DNA of 36,633 bases. Source: Porticoccus sp. Lineage in GTDB: Bacteria; Pseudomonadota; Gammaproteobacteria; Pseudomonadales; Porticoccaceae. The stretch spans positions 1 through 36,633 of the forward strand of contig DRHD01000271.1 in the NCBI GenBank assembly GCA_011049795.1. The letters run 5' to 3'. The translations under genes and the position numbers were made by a program. Under the pieces are notes generated by a model. The model worked only from the letters and a program-made list of their open reading frames with translations. It had not been told where the DNA came from and did not search any database. Positions 7,245 to 16,618 of this stretch are shown piece by piece; the stretch's first letter is position 1; the number at the start of each line of letters is the position of its first letter.

Positions 7245-8066
7245 TTATGACTTTTCTTTTGACGATGTCAGGGGTTTCTTGTCGAGGCTGCCTTCCTGGA
7301 TGACGATTTTGTAGTCTTCGCCCCCTTCTTCCCGCTGCCATAGTTGTACCAATAGGTAATTCCATTCAGGAGCAAACCAGAACAGTGTTACCCTTTCATC
7401 ATCTTCGCGTATTCTTTTGACTTTAAGCGCTGTAATTTTCCCAAGGGGGGTATCGAGTGTTTCCTCACCCTGTGTTTCAAAGTTGTATTGCTTGAGACGC
7501 CCTCGGCTAATCACCTGGTATTGCAGAGGAGAAACCTGATTGATCAGATCCCGCTGTAGTTGTACTTGATAGGACAGACGGTTCAGGTAGCCATCTTCCA
7601 GTGTCACCTGACGCTTTTTCTTTTTTGTTTTGTAGTTGGCGACACCGGCCTCCCAGTCATATCGCAGCTTTTCAGTCTTTTTAATCCCAAGAATGCTCCG
7701 CTGGTACTGATATTTCTGGTCAACGATGCCTCTTTTTTCATCGAGTAAGAACGTTCCCTCTTCCTCAATATTGCTGAACAGGTTTTTTGCGGTGGTGGTT
7801 AACACGTAGCGTTTACCCTCCAGTTTCAGCTGACGCTCGGCACTGATGTCCATACCGTTGTATGTAGCAGAATAAGAGATGGTGTAAGGGGTTAAAGCCA
7901 GGTCACAGTCAATATTGCTGCACTCAGTGTTGTTATCTTCAGCCTTGTTGTCGCTGGCTTGGGCCACGCCTAGGGTGCCCAGCAGAATGACACTTCCGAG
8001 GATGAACGTTTTTATCAGGTGTTGAATGGGTGATGGATATACATTAAGGCGCATATTTGAGTCCAT
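7245..8066 (-). CDS. DUF3108 periplasmic protein
   Basis: A 273-residue exported protein. A hydrophobic stretch (about residues 19-36) ending in GVAQA-SD looks like a cleavable signal peptide. The mature part begins with LTPYTISYSATYNGMDISAE and reads as a beta-rich barrel-like domain with alternating hydrophobic residues, matching DUF3108. Function unknown; the family often sits next to purN/purM in Pseudomonas relatives, as here. A second in-frame ATG at 8054 is an alternative start. It is 55 bases downstream of purN on the same strand. Confidence 0.8.
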   Translation of the reverse strand: MDSNMRLNVYPSPIQHLIKTFILGSVILLGTLGVAQASDNKAEDNNTECSNIDCDLALTPYTISYSATYNGMDISAERQLKLEGKRYVLTTTAKNLFSNIEEEGTFLLDEKRGIVDQKYQYQRSILGIKKTEKLRYDWEAGVANYKTKKKKRQVTLEDGYLNRLSYQVQLQRDLINQVSPLQYQVISRGRLKQYNFETQGEETLDTPLGKITALKVKRIREDDERVTLFWFAPEWNYLLVQLWQREEGGEDYKIVIQEGSLDKKPLTSSKEKS

Positions 8067-8121
8067 AGAAGTTTCTGCTTCCCTGATTGGATTGTGATCG
8101 TAGTTGGATACAGTTTAGCGC

Positions 8122-8793
8122 TTATTGTTCAGTGTTTGCAGTTGAGAAGGGGAATCCGGTCTCAGGCAGTGCGTTGCCATCTAGGTGTGGTGCGCCGTTG
8201 TTCAGCGTTAGTCTACCCTTGCAAAACCATTGTGCTGCGAGGGGATAAATCTGATGTTCCTGAACCAGTGTCCGGTTTGCCAGAATATCAGCGGTGTCCC
8301 CGCTATTTATGGGAACCTCAGCCTGAATAATGGCTGGACCACCATCAAGGTCACTGGTCACAAAATGTACGGTGGCTCCCGCTGCGTGATCACCGGCATC
8401 AATGGCTCGTTGATGAGTGTGTAGCCCCGGGTATTTAGGCAAGAGTGAGGGGTGAATATTCATGATGTGGCCGGCAAAGCGATTGACGAACACGGGGGTA
8501 AGAATCCGCATAAAGCCTGCCAATATTACCAGGTCGGGCTGGTAACTGGATACCCGCTCGCCAAGCTCAGCGTCAAAGCTCTCCCGGTTCGCGAAATCCC
8601 TGTGATCCAAAATCTCGCAGGGGATGTGGGCTTTCTTGGCCCGCCCCAAACCCAGGGCACCGGTCTTATTGCTAACGACGCCAACAATATCAGCATCGAG
8701 AGTACCGTTCTGAGAGGCATCGATGAAGGCCTGCAGGTTGCTGCCGCTGCCTGAAATCAGTACGACTAACCGAGGGCGCTTAGGTGCTGTCAT
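8122..8793 (-). CDS. purN: Phosphoribosylglycinamide formyltransferase (GAR transformylase)
   Basis: Transfers a formyl group from 10-formyltetrahydrofolate to glycinamide ribonucleotide, the third step of purine synthesis. The 223 residues include the phosphate-binding LISGSGSNLQAF (about 12-23), NIHPSLLPKYPG (112-123) and DLDGGP (148-153). Asn112, His114 and Asp150 correspond to the catalytic Asn106, His108 and Asp144 of the E. coli enzyme, all with the same +6 offset, so the active site is intact. The start codon lies only three bases after the purM stop, and an AAGG inside the end of purM serves as ribosome-binding site. purM-purN is therefore a translationally linked pair. Confidence 0.97.
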   Translation of the reverse strand: MTAPKRPRLVVLISGSGSNLQAFIDASQNGTLDADIVGVVSNKTGALGLGRAKKAHIPCEILDHRDFANRESFDAELGERVSSYQPDLVILAGFMRILTPVFVNRFAGHIMNIHPSLLPKYPGLHTHQRAIDAGDHAAGATVHFVTSDLDGGPAIIQAEVPINSGDTADILANRTLVQEHQIYPLAAQWFCKGRLTLNNGAPHLDGNALPETGFPFSTANTEQ

Positions 8794-8796
8794 TCG

Positions 8797-9855
8797 CTAT
8801 AGACCTTGAAGCTCGACCTGTTCTTCACCGGGTTCAGCGTGGGCAATCGTGCCGATGATAAAGGCATCTTCACCAGCAGCATGGAGGGTATCAATGGCCT
8901 TTGAAGTCGCCTCGCTGGGGACACAAACGATCATGCCTACACCACAATTGAAGGTGCGGTGCATCTCGTCCGGATCGACATTACCGTTGTCTTGTAACCA
9001 ATCAAAAATAGCGGGGCGCTGCCAGCTTGTGGTATCAATAATGGCTTTGGCGCTTTCAGGTAACACGCGTGGAATATTTTCCAGCAGGCCGCCACCGGTA
9101 ATATGGGAAATAGCATGTACGGGTACGTGGGCATGATCCACTAGAGCCAGAACCGATTTCACATAAATTTTTGTGGGGGTGATCAGAGCTTCGCCCAGAG
9201 GTACGCCATTGACCAAGTCGTTGCGAATATCGGCGCCAGAGACCTCAATGATTTTACGAATCAGTGAGTAGCCATTGGAGTGTGGGCCACTGGAGGCGAG
9301 TCCAATCAGGGTGTCGCCAACGTGTACGGCACTGCCATCGATAATATCTGCTTTTTCTACAATGCCGACACAGAAGCCTGCGAGATCATAATCTTCGCCT
9401 TCGTACATACCGGGCATTTCAGCGGTTTCACCACCTACCAGAGAGCATCCGGACTGAAGGCAACCTTCGCCGATGCCGGCAACAACAGATGCTGCCATGT
9501 CGACATTCAGCTTGCCGGTAGCATAGTAGTCGAGAAAAAAGAGTGGCTCAGCACCACAGACCACCAAGTCATTGACGCACATGGCCACCAGATCAATACC
9601 GATGGTGTCGTGCAGTCCCAATTCCATGGCCAGTTTTAGCTTGGTGCCAACTCCATCTGTACCCGATGCCAGTACGGGTTCGTTGTAACCACTTGGTAGG
9701 CTAAACAGGGCGCCGAAACCGCCCAGGCCTGCTAATACTTCAGGTCGACGCGTTTTCTTGGCAACGTGTTTAATACGATCCACAAGTGCATTGCCTGCAT
9801 CAATATCGACACCGGCATCTTTATAACTGAGGGGGGTTGTCTGTTGGTCGCTCAT
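8797..9855 (-). CDS. purM: Phosphoribosylformylglycinamidine cyclo-ligase (AIR synthetase)
   Basis: ATP-dependent ring closure of FGAM to aminoimidazole ribonucleotide, the fifth step of purine synthesis. The 352-residue protein has the family's usual length and its hallmark runs: [12 protein letters not shown] at residues 10-21, [12 protein letters not shown] near 65, [11 protein letters not shown] near 142, [13 protein letters not shown] near 188 and [15 protein letters not shown] near 255. The ATG is preceded by AAGGCAACGT. It is first in the purM-purN unit and divergent from DUF2066, with about 120 bases between the two starts. No purine-repressor site was recognised in that gap. Confidence 0.97.
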   Translation of the reverse strand: MSDQQTTPLSYKDAGVDIDAGNALVDRIKHVAKKTRRPEVLAGLGGFGALFSLPSGYNEPVLASGTDGVGTKLKLAMELGLHDTIGIDLVAMCVNDLVVCGAEPLFFLDYYATGKLNVDMAASVVAGIGEGCLQSGCSLVGGETAEMPGMYEGEDYDLAGFCVGIVEKADIIDGSAVHVGDTLIGLASSGPHSNGYSLIRKIIEVSGADIRNDLVNGVPLGEALITPTKIYVKSVLALVDHAHVPVHAISHITGGGLLENIPRVLPESAKAIIDTTSWQRPAIFDWLQDNGNVDPDEMHRTFNCGVGMIVCVPSEATSKAIDTLHAAGEDAFIIGTIAHAEPGEEQVELQGL

Positions 9856-9960
9856 ACGTTGCCTTATGGCAGCCTTGCTGCGGAACGGATTAAAAGAGTG
9901 GGTATTTTATATGAAAAGCAAAGAACTGGCAGTCAGATAATGGGTCTATTTACCCTCTGC

Positions 9961-9976
9961 TGTTACAATCGCGCCA
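9961..9976 (+). promoter_or_regulatory. Extended -10 promoter placing the start at the DUF2066 ATG
   Basis: TGTTACAAT (9961-9969) is a TGnTANAAT extended -10 element. A start site seven bases later would fall on the A of the ATG at 9976. No good -35 and no ribosome-binding site are seen, so a leaderless mRNA is likely. Confidence 0.5.
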
Positions 9977-11181
9977 TGAAAAATCCCTTCATTACCCGAA
10001 ATACCCTGATTTACCTGTTTATGGTGGGTTTATTTTCATTGCCAGTGTCAGCTGAGTCGGTCACAGATCTTTATGAGACAGTGGTTCCAGTATCTGGTCA
10101 GGGAGCGGGTGAACGCTTGCGGGCCATGAGAATTGGTTTGGGCAAGGTGTTGGTTAAAGTGACCGGAGACAGTCAAGTGCTGTCCAATATCAATACCACA
10201 AAAGCCTTTTCTAATGCCGAGCGTTATGTGACTGAGTACGGTTACATCCGTTATCAAGATCCGCTGGCAAAGCCATCATCTTCAGAGCCGGGCACTGGTA
10301 TGAGCCTGAGTTTTGATGAAGCGTCTATCAATCGTTTATTGCGGCAAAATCAATTGCAGATATGGCCATCGGACAGGCCCGGGTTATTGGTGTGGTTAGT
10401 CATTGATGATCCGGTAAATGGCAAAATTTTTGTTTCTTCTGAGACGATGCCCGTTGCTGTAGATATCCTCGGGACGCTCATGGGCGACCGTGGGGCGCCG
10501 TTGATCTCGCCCCTTCTGGATTTGCGGGACCGACAGACTCTCTCTCCAGAGAGTGCCTGGAATTTTAATCAGATAGCGTTGGCGGCAGCGACAGAACGAT
10601 ACAACACAGAATCCTGGATGGCGTTGAGGTTTTATCAAAGCTCCACGGGTCAGTGGCGAGGCGCTCGTCTGTTGAACCTTAATGGCGATGATAATCTCAG
10701 GAGTATTGTAGCAAACAGCCTACCTGAGTTGATGAGCAAGGTTGTGCCCGAGGCAGTCGATAGCTTGGCGAGTCGTTACGCCTATATACCAAAATCAATC
10801 AATGAAGAGCTGCTGATTCAGATTGAAAATATTAATGACTATAAAACTTTTAACCAGGTGACGACGTACTTGGCCTCGTTGGAGCTTGTGCATCGCCTGA
10901 CCGTGGATTATGTGGATGCAGATCGTGTGGGGCTTCGGCTTTTTGTTGAGGGAGAGGTGCCGCTGTTATTGGATACTCTGGGTCGGGATCAGCGTATGAC
11001 TGAAATGGTCGATATAAGTACGCCTATGCCTACGCCCGAAATTATTGCTCCCTTGCCTGGGGTTGCTTCTTCTGAAATAAGCGGGCCCTCAGCTGAATCC
11101 AATCTATCGGTAACTAATTTGCCTGTACCGAATATATCTTCTTCTATAAAAAGTTATCGCTTTCGCTGGGGAGGGCAGTAG
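9976..11181 (+). CDS. DUF2066 exported protein
   Basis: A 401-residue protein. The start at 9976 is chosen because it begins a normal signal peptide (MKNPFITRNTLIYLFMVG, ending SLPVSAES). The 70-codon longer open frame upstream overlaps the purM start and is uncharged by family similarity. The mature protein begins VTDLYETVVPVSGQG, then AGERLRAMRIGLGKVLVKVTG, the typical opening of DUF2066. Function unknown; the family sits between purM and hda in many Pseudomonas-like genomes. Its stop overlaps the hda start by one base, so the two are co-translated. The C-terminal ~60 residues are Pro/Ser-rich and probably unstructured. Confidence 0.82.
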   Translation: MKNPFITRNTLIYLFMVGLFSLPVSAESVTDLYETVVPVSGQGAGERLRAMRIGLGKVLVKVTGDSQVLSNINTTKAFSNAERYVTEYGYIRYQDPLAKPSSSEPGTGMSLSFDEASINRLLRQNQLQIWPSDRPGLLVWLVIDDPVNGKIFVSSETMPVAVDILGTLMGDRGAPLISPLLDLRDRQTLSPESAWNFNQIALAAATERYNTESWMALRFYQSSTGQWRGARLLNLNGDDNLRSIVANSLPELMSKVVPEAVDSLASRYAYIPKSINEELLIQIENINDYKTFNQVTTYLASLELVHRLTVDYVDADRVGLRLFVEGEVPLLLDTLGRDQRMTEMVDISTPMPTPEIIAPLPGVASSEISGPSAESNLSVTNLPVPNISSSIKSYRFRWGGQ

Positions 11182-11885
11182 TGCCCCGTCAACTCAGCCT
11201 GCGCATCAACCTCAATGACGATGCTACCTTTGAAAACTTCTTTCTTCTGGATCAAGACCGCAAGCACCAGATAGTAGAGCTATTACGCAGTCAGCTAATG
11301 TCCGGAGAAGAACCCTTTGTCTATCTTTGGGGGCCAAACGGTAGTGGTGTCTCGCACCTCTTGCAGGCGAGTTGTCACCGGGCGGCAGCCAATGACTTAC
11401 AGGTACAGTATTTGCCCTTATCTGAGCTGTTGGATTATCCACCACAGGAACTTCTCGAAAACCTGGAACACATGCCATTGATTTGTCTTGATGATATTCA
11501 ATTGGTGGCGGGTAATACCGTTTGGGAAGAGGCCTTGTTTGGCCTGTATAACCGAGTCAGGCAGGCCAAGGGTCGATTATTGGTAGGTGCCGACTGTGCG
11601 CCACGAGAACTTCCCTTGCAATTGCCTGATCTGCAATCCCGTTTGGGGTGGGGGCCTGTCTTTCAGCTGAAGGCATCCGATGATGATGTTAAAACGTTGA
11701 TTCTCCAGTTCAGGGCATCTCGCCGGGGTATGGAGTTGGGTGATGATGTTGCCATGTTTCTTATTAACAGAGCTGCACGGGATCTCAGCGGATTGATGGC
11801 CTGCCTTGATACATTGGAAAGTGCTTCGCTGGAGGCGAGGCGTAAGCTCAGTATCCCATTTGTTAAGCAGGTGTTTGACTGGTAG
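11181..11885 (+). CDS. hda: DnaA regulatory inactivator Hda
   Basis: AAA+ protein that, bound to the DNA-loaded sliding clamp, stimulates ATP hydrolysis by DnaA and so prevents re-initiation of replication. The 234 residues begin MPRQLSLRI: QLSLRI is the clamp-binding hexapeptide. The nucleotide loop GPNGSGVSH (51-59) lacks the canonical lysine; the E. coli protein also departs from it. LICLDDIQ is the Walker B segment, and the protein ends RKLSIPFVKQVFDW as in E. coli Hda. The start is GTG, overlapping the DUF2066 stop by one base, with GGGGAGG upstream. The family normally follows DUF2066, often with an AI-2E-type permease between; that permease is absent here. Confidence 0.93.
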   Translation: MPRQLSLRINLNDDATFENFFLLDQDRKHQIVELLRSQLMSGEEPFVYLWGPNGSGVSHLLQASCHRAAANDLQVQYLPLSELLDYPPQELLENLEHMPLICLDDIQLVAGNTVWEEALFGLYNRVRQAKGRLLVGADCAPRELPLQLPDLQSRLGWGPVFQLKASDDDVKTLILQFRASRRGMELGDDVAMFLINRAARDLSGLMACLDTLESASLEARRKLSIPFVKQVFDW

Positions 11886-11903
11886 TTGTCATGTACTGAC
11901 GGT

Positions 11904-11936
11904 CTTTATTTACAGATAGCCTTTATTTCTAGATAG
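11904..11936 (-). repeat. 17-bp tandem repeat across the aldehyde dehydrogenase stop
   Basis: CTTTATTTACAGATAG (11904-11919) and CTTTATTTCTAGATAG (11921-11936) match at 14 of 16 positions with a 17-base period. The gene's stop codon lies in the first unit (minus-strand last copy). Confidence 0.6.
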
Positions 11937-13324
11937 TCTTCAAATCCGTATTCGCCCCACTCACGCCCATTACCGGACTGCTTGTAACCACCGAAGGGCG
12001 TGTTGTAGCTGTGGGAGGCATGATTAATTCGTACCATGCCAGCACGAAGTCGGCGAGCGATACGTTGACCGCGAGTGGTGTCGCCAGTTTGGATGTAAGC
12101 CGCTAGACCGTAGGGCGTGTCATTGGCGATCTTGATAGCATCTTCCTCATCCCTGTAGGGGATCATCACCAGTACCGGTCCAAAGGCCTCTTCTCTGGCA
12201 ATGGTCATTTGATTGTTCACATCGGCAAAGACGGTAGGTTTCACGTAATGGCCGGTTTCAAATCCCTCTGGTTTCCCGAGTCCTCCAGCGACCAATCTCG
12301 CGCCCTCATCAAGAGCAGACTGTATTAACCGTTGTACCTTGTCGTATTGCGCTCGGCTCACCAGGGGGCCGATATGTCGTCCCCTTTTGCTGGGGAGGTC
12401 CACCTGAACCTGTTCTGCGGCGGCTTTGGCTAATGTGACGGCTTCTTCATAGCGTGAGTACGGCACCAGCATTCGGGTGGGTGCGTTACAGGACTGACCC
12501 GTGTTGTCCATACAGAGGAATACACCTTGTTTAACGGCTTTTTCAAAGTCTGCGTCGTCCAGCAGCAGATTAGGGGACTTTCCTCCCAACTCCTGAGTCA
12601 CACGTTTTACCGTGTCAGACGCCGCTTTTGCCACAGCGATTCCTGCACGGGTTGAACCGGTAAAGGAAATCATCTGAATATCAGGATGTTCTGCCAACGC
12701 TGCTCCCACGGTGGGACCATCACCATTGACTAGGTTAAATACACCGGGTGGGAACCCCGCCTGATCGATCATTTCGGCAAATAAGTGAGCACTGAGGGGA
12801 GCAATTTCGCTAGGTTTTAGAATAATGGTGCAACCTGTGGCCAGTGCCGGTGCCACTTTGCAGACGATTTGGTTAATGGGCCAATTCCATGGCGTGATAA
12901 GACCACAGACGCCGATGGGCTCCTTAACAATTAGTGTATTGCCAAGGCGATGCTCGAATTCATAGTGGTGAAGTGCATCAATGGCGCTTTGGATATGACC
13001 GCGACCACAGTCTGCCTGTGCTGCGTGTGAGAAACTGATGGGGGCCCCTATTTCAAGGTGAATGGCCTCGGCCATTTCGTCATAGCGGAGCACATAGATA
13101 GCCAACAATTCTTCAAGAAGCGCCAATCGTTCCTCACGACTGGTTTGAGAAAAATGTTCGAAAGCAACGCTGGCTGCTGTGACGGCAATATCTACATCGG
13201 CCTTTTTGCCCAGAGAAATAGCGGCAATTTGCTGTTCGGTTGCAGGGTTTTCTACAGGGAAATCATTGGCCTGAATGGGGTCAACCCACTCGCCATTGAT
13301 ATAGAATTTTCGGCAGTCCCTCAT
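11906..13324 (-). CDS. NAD(P)-dependent aldehyde dehydrogenase
   Basis: Oxidises an aldehyde to the carboxylic acid in the cytosol; the substrate cannot be told from sequence. From the ATG at 13324 (AAGGG upstream) it has 472 residues, close to the usual ALDH length; a start at 13357 adds 11 residues without a ribosome-binding site. ITPWNWPINQ (Rossmann domain, about 140) and ELGGKSPN with general-base Glu245 are present. GQSCNAPTR carries the nucleophile Cys279, 34 residues after the Glu as in classical ALDHs. The NAPTR variant and FGGYKQSGNGREWG match a subgroup often annotated 'aldehyde dehydrogenase family protein' in marine and aromatic-degrading bacteria. No pathway genes adjoin it; hda converges on it with 20 bases between. 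Confidence 0.93.
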   Translation of the reverse strand: MRDCRKFYINGEWVDPIQANDFPVENPATEQQIAAISLGKKADVDIAVTAASVAFEHFSQTSREERLALLEELLAIYVLRYDEMAEAIHLEIGAPISFSHAAQADCGRGHIQSAIDALHHYEFEHRLGNTLIVKEPIGVCGLITPWNWPINQIVCKVAPALATGCTIILKPSEIAPLSAHLFAEMIDQAGFPPGVFNLVNGDGPTVGAALAEHPDIQMISFTGSTRAGIAVAKAASDTVKRVTQELGGKSPNLLLDDADFEKAVKQGVFLCMDNTGQSCNAPTRMLVPYSRYEEAVTLAKAAAEQVQVDLPSKRGRHIGPLVSRAQYDKVQRLIQSALDEGARLVAGGLGKPEGFETGHYVKPTVFADVNNQMTIAREEAFGPVLVMIPYRDEEDAIKIANDTPYGLAAYIQTGDTTRGQRIARRLRAGMVRINHASHSYNTPFGGYKQSGNGREWGEYGFEDYLEIKAICK

Positions 13325-13454
13325 CAGAATACCCTTGGTATTTGGTTGTCTTTTCATTGTTGGCAGTGGTGACCACGGCTGCTTGAACAGAATGGTATGA
13401 CTGTATCAACCCAGTATGAACTCAAACATACCTCCTATGGGGAGGGACACAGTT

Positions 13455-13952
13455 CTATTGGTTGGGGCCGGGGCCGGACGGGTAGTCCATGTCATCAGCT
13501 AAGCTGGTGACTACCTGCTCAAGGCCGCTAACGGTTTGTGGGCCAAGTAGCACTTTCTGAAACCGGCCTCGTTGGTCAATCACTAATGTTTCCGGGAGTG
13601 CTCCGCTGGGCATTACGCCAAACTGTGAACGAGGGTCTTCAGTTAATATTGAAAACTCAATACCCATCGCTTTGGCTTGTTGTGCCAATTGATCCCCTTG
13701 GATGCCATCAAAGTTAACTGCCAGAACACGAACTTTGTCACCCAGTGTCTTTTGAACCTCATTGAGTTCCGGCATTTCGGTACGGCAGGGCTTGCACCAC
13801 TCCGCCCAGTAATTGATAAAGACCACTTTGCCCTGCAATTCTGAAAACCGTATTTCACCACCACCGAGTAGTGGGTAGGTTGGTTCTCGATCAGCACAGG
13901 CACTCAGTAAGAGGACAGAACAACCAAAAAACAGGCTAGCTATTTTGGTCAT
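13455..13952 (-). CDS. TlpA/ResA-type thioredoxin-like lipoprotein
   Basis: Membrane-anchored thiol-disulphide oxidoreductase facing the periplasm. From the ATG at 13952 (GAGGAG upstream) it has 165 residues. A lipoprotein signal ends in the lipobox LLSAC (Cys19), so the protein should be lipidated. The thioredoxin fold follows, with the redox motif WCKPC (Cys53, Cys56) and the cis-Pro segment GALPET. A longer frame to 14003 would bury the signal and is rejected. It overlaps the BrkB gene by 17 bases and is likely translated with it. TlpA-like proteins keep cytochrome-maturation or other substrates reduced; the substrate here is unknown. The extreme C-terminus is Gly/Pro-rich (PSGPGPNQ). Confidence 0.9.
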   Translation of the reverse strand: MTKIASLFFGCSVLLLSACADREPTYPLLGGGEIRFSELQGKVVFINYWAEWCKPCRTEMPELNEVQKTLGDKVRVLAVNFDGIQGDQLAQQAKAMGIEFSILTEDPRSQFGVMPSGALPETLVIDQRGRFQKVLLGPQTVSGLEQVVTSLADDMDYPSGPGPNQ

Positions 13953-15210
13953 TAAGGCTCTCCTCTTTGGTATGAAGCTTTTCCTCGGAAAATAACTGAG
14001 CAATCGTCGGGGAGAATGTTTCTTCGATTTGTTGATTGGCGCTATTTAAAATGGCTGATAATTGGTTAAACCATGGATATTTTTCTAATGCTTCGGTGGA
14101 CTTGGTGCCGGGCAAGATGGCGACACCTTGGCCGCTGAGGTTGGCGATATCCGTTAGCCGAAGCTGGCTGGGGTCACGGGTTAGTACATAGTGCCCCGTT
14201 GCTGTCTCTGCCAATAAGTGGTTTTCCAGCAACAGGTCACGCAGCCGCCGCCAGTGCTGCTCTTCGAGTCCGGCATCGATGATATCTCGATTTGAAAGAG
14301 AGCCACCGCATTGCTGCTTGCGCCAACATTCCCAAAGAATAATCAGCACCGCGACCAGATCCGGGTAGTCAAACCCTCGCCATGCAGTTTTGAACGTTTC
14401 CATGGCGCGAATCAGTTCGGCACCACCGAGGACGATGATCCACATCAGATAGACCCAGATCAGAAAAATCGGAAAAACAGCAAAGGCGCCGTACACAGAG
14501 GTATAACTGGAGTGGGCAATAAACGTCCCAAAGGCTATCTTGGCGAGCTCAAAGCAGATGGATGTCACCAGCCCACCAATCAAGGCGTAGCGGGTAGATA
14601 CTTTACAATTGGGAACTGCAACGAATAGTAAGGTAAAGGCCGCCCAGGTGAAGACCAGCGGCAAAACTTTAAATATCAGAGCAGTGATGCCGAGGACATC
14701 TACTTCATCCACCAGTAACTGAAAGGAGAGCAGGTAGGTATGCATCATCAGGCCAATGCCCAATAATAGTGGGCCAAGACTCAGAATGCCCCAGTAGAGC
14801 AAGAAGCTTGATAGACCACGACGGCTACCCACGGTGCCCCATATGTTGTTAAAGGTCTGCTCAATATTAGTCAGCATCAGATAGGCGGTAATCAGCAGGA
14901 TAATCACACCTGCCACAGACAGTTTGCGGGCCTGGCTGGAAAATTCCGTCAGATACTGTTGTACCTCCGCTCCGCTTTGAGGGACGAAGTTACTGAAGAT
15001 TAATTCCTGCACCTGGCTTTCCAGCCCCTGAAAAGCGGGGATGAGGGAGAACATGGAGTACATCAATGTCATTAAGGGTACGACAGCAAACAAGCTCATG
15101 TAGGTGAGTGCAGCAGCACTCTGACGGCAGCCATCACTGACAAAACGCCTTCCCAGGTGGCGAAAAAAATGCCCCGCCATTTGTAATTGTTCTTTTGGTG
15201 TTAACGACAC
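13936..15210 (-). CDS. YihY/BrkB-family inner membrane protein
   Basis: A 424-residue protein of the YihY/BrkB family (formerly mis-called RNase BN). The start is GTG, preceded by GAGGTGA. RRFVSDGCRQSAAALTYMSLFAVVPLM opens the domain, followed by about six hydrophobic helices through residue ~270. A soluble C-terminal domain (about 280-424) looks like a small winged-helix or degenerate regulatory domain. Family function is not settled; virulence and lipid-transport roles have been proposed for some members. Its end overlaps the thioredoxin-like lipoprotein gene, giving a two-gene unit divergent from the arsC operon. Confidence 0.88.
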   Translation of the reverse strand: MSLTPKEQLQMAGHFFRHLGRRFVSDGCRQSAAALTYMSLFAVVPLMTLMYSMFSLIPAFQGLESQVQELIFSNFVPQSGAEVQQYLTEFSSQARKLSVAGVIILLITAYLMLTNIEQTFNNIWGTVGSRRGLSSFLLYWGILSLGPLLLGIGLMMHTYLLSFQLLVDEVDVLGITALIFKVLPLVFTWAAFTLLFVAVPNCKVSTRYALIGGLVTSICFELAKIAFGTFIAHSSYTSVYGAFAVFPIFLIWVYLMWIIVLGGAELIRAMETFKTAWRGFDYPDLVAVLIILWECWRKQQCGGSLSNRDIIDAGLEEQHWRRLRDLLLENHLLAETATGHYVLTRDPSQLRLTDIANLSGQGVAILPGTKSTEALEKYPWFNQLSAILNSANQQIEETFSPTIAQLFSEEKLHTKEESLNDQNS

Positions 15211-15309
15211 TTGGTCACCTCGTCTGGCCCCGGTAGCTAGTTTCCAGATAGAATGCGTTTTTCTATTCAGAATTTTTCACTGTCACTAAGGGTATTCTAC
15301 ACAAAGATT

Positions 15310-16243
<934 letters not shown>

Positions 16244-16244
<1 letters not shown>

Positions 16245-16618
16245 TGACAAAAATAATTCCTAATCTCGGTAAAAAATTACGTATTGGTCGTCAGCTCACT
16301 TGGGGTAGCTTTATACTGTTGCTCATCGTTTTGCTGCTCAACGGCTTAGCGACCCAGATGCCTCTTAGTTTAATGATCTTCACATTTCTGCCATTGTTGA
16401 TTCTTGTTCCAGGACTTTATGCAGAGCGATACAAAACCATATCCATGTTGTGCTTTGTGACGTTGCTGTACTTTGTTGTGACGGTTTCTAATTTATTTGA
16501 GGCCGATGCCAACATATTTGATGTGGCGGAAGTAGTGTTGTTGGTGGTGTTATTTAATGCAGCGATGATGTTCAGTCGCTGGAAGCAATATTCTCTTTAT
16601 CAGGATGATATGACATGA
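16244..16618 (+). CDS. DUF2069 integral membrane protein
   Basis: A 124-residue protein with four hydrophobic segments (about residues 19-36, 42-58, 66-83 and 91-109). Length, position directly after wrbA and the LVPGLYAERYKT turn match DUF2069, a family of unknown function that follows arsC and wrbA in many Gammaproteobacteria. Start and stop both overlap the neighbouring genes (TAATG and ATGA), so it is co-translated with both. Confidence 0.82.

Noticed and set aside
9766..9975. Longer N-terminus of the DUF2066 protein (70 extra codons)
   Set aside because: It overlaps the purM start on the other strand, contains the divergent promoter, and the signal peptide starts at 9976.
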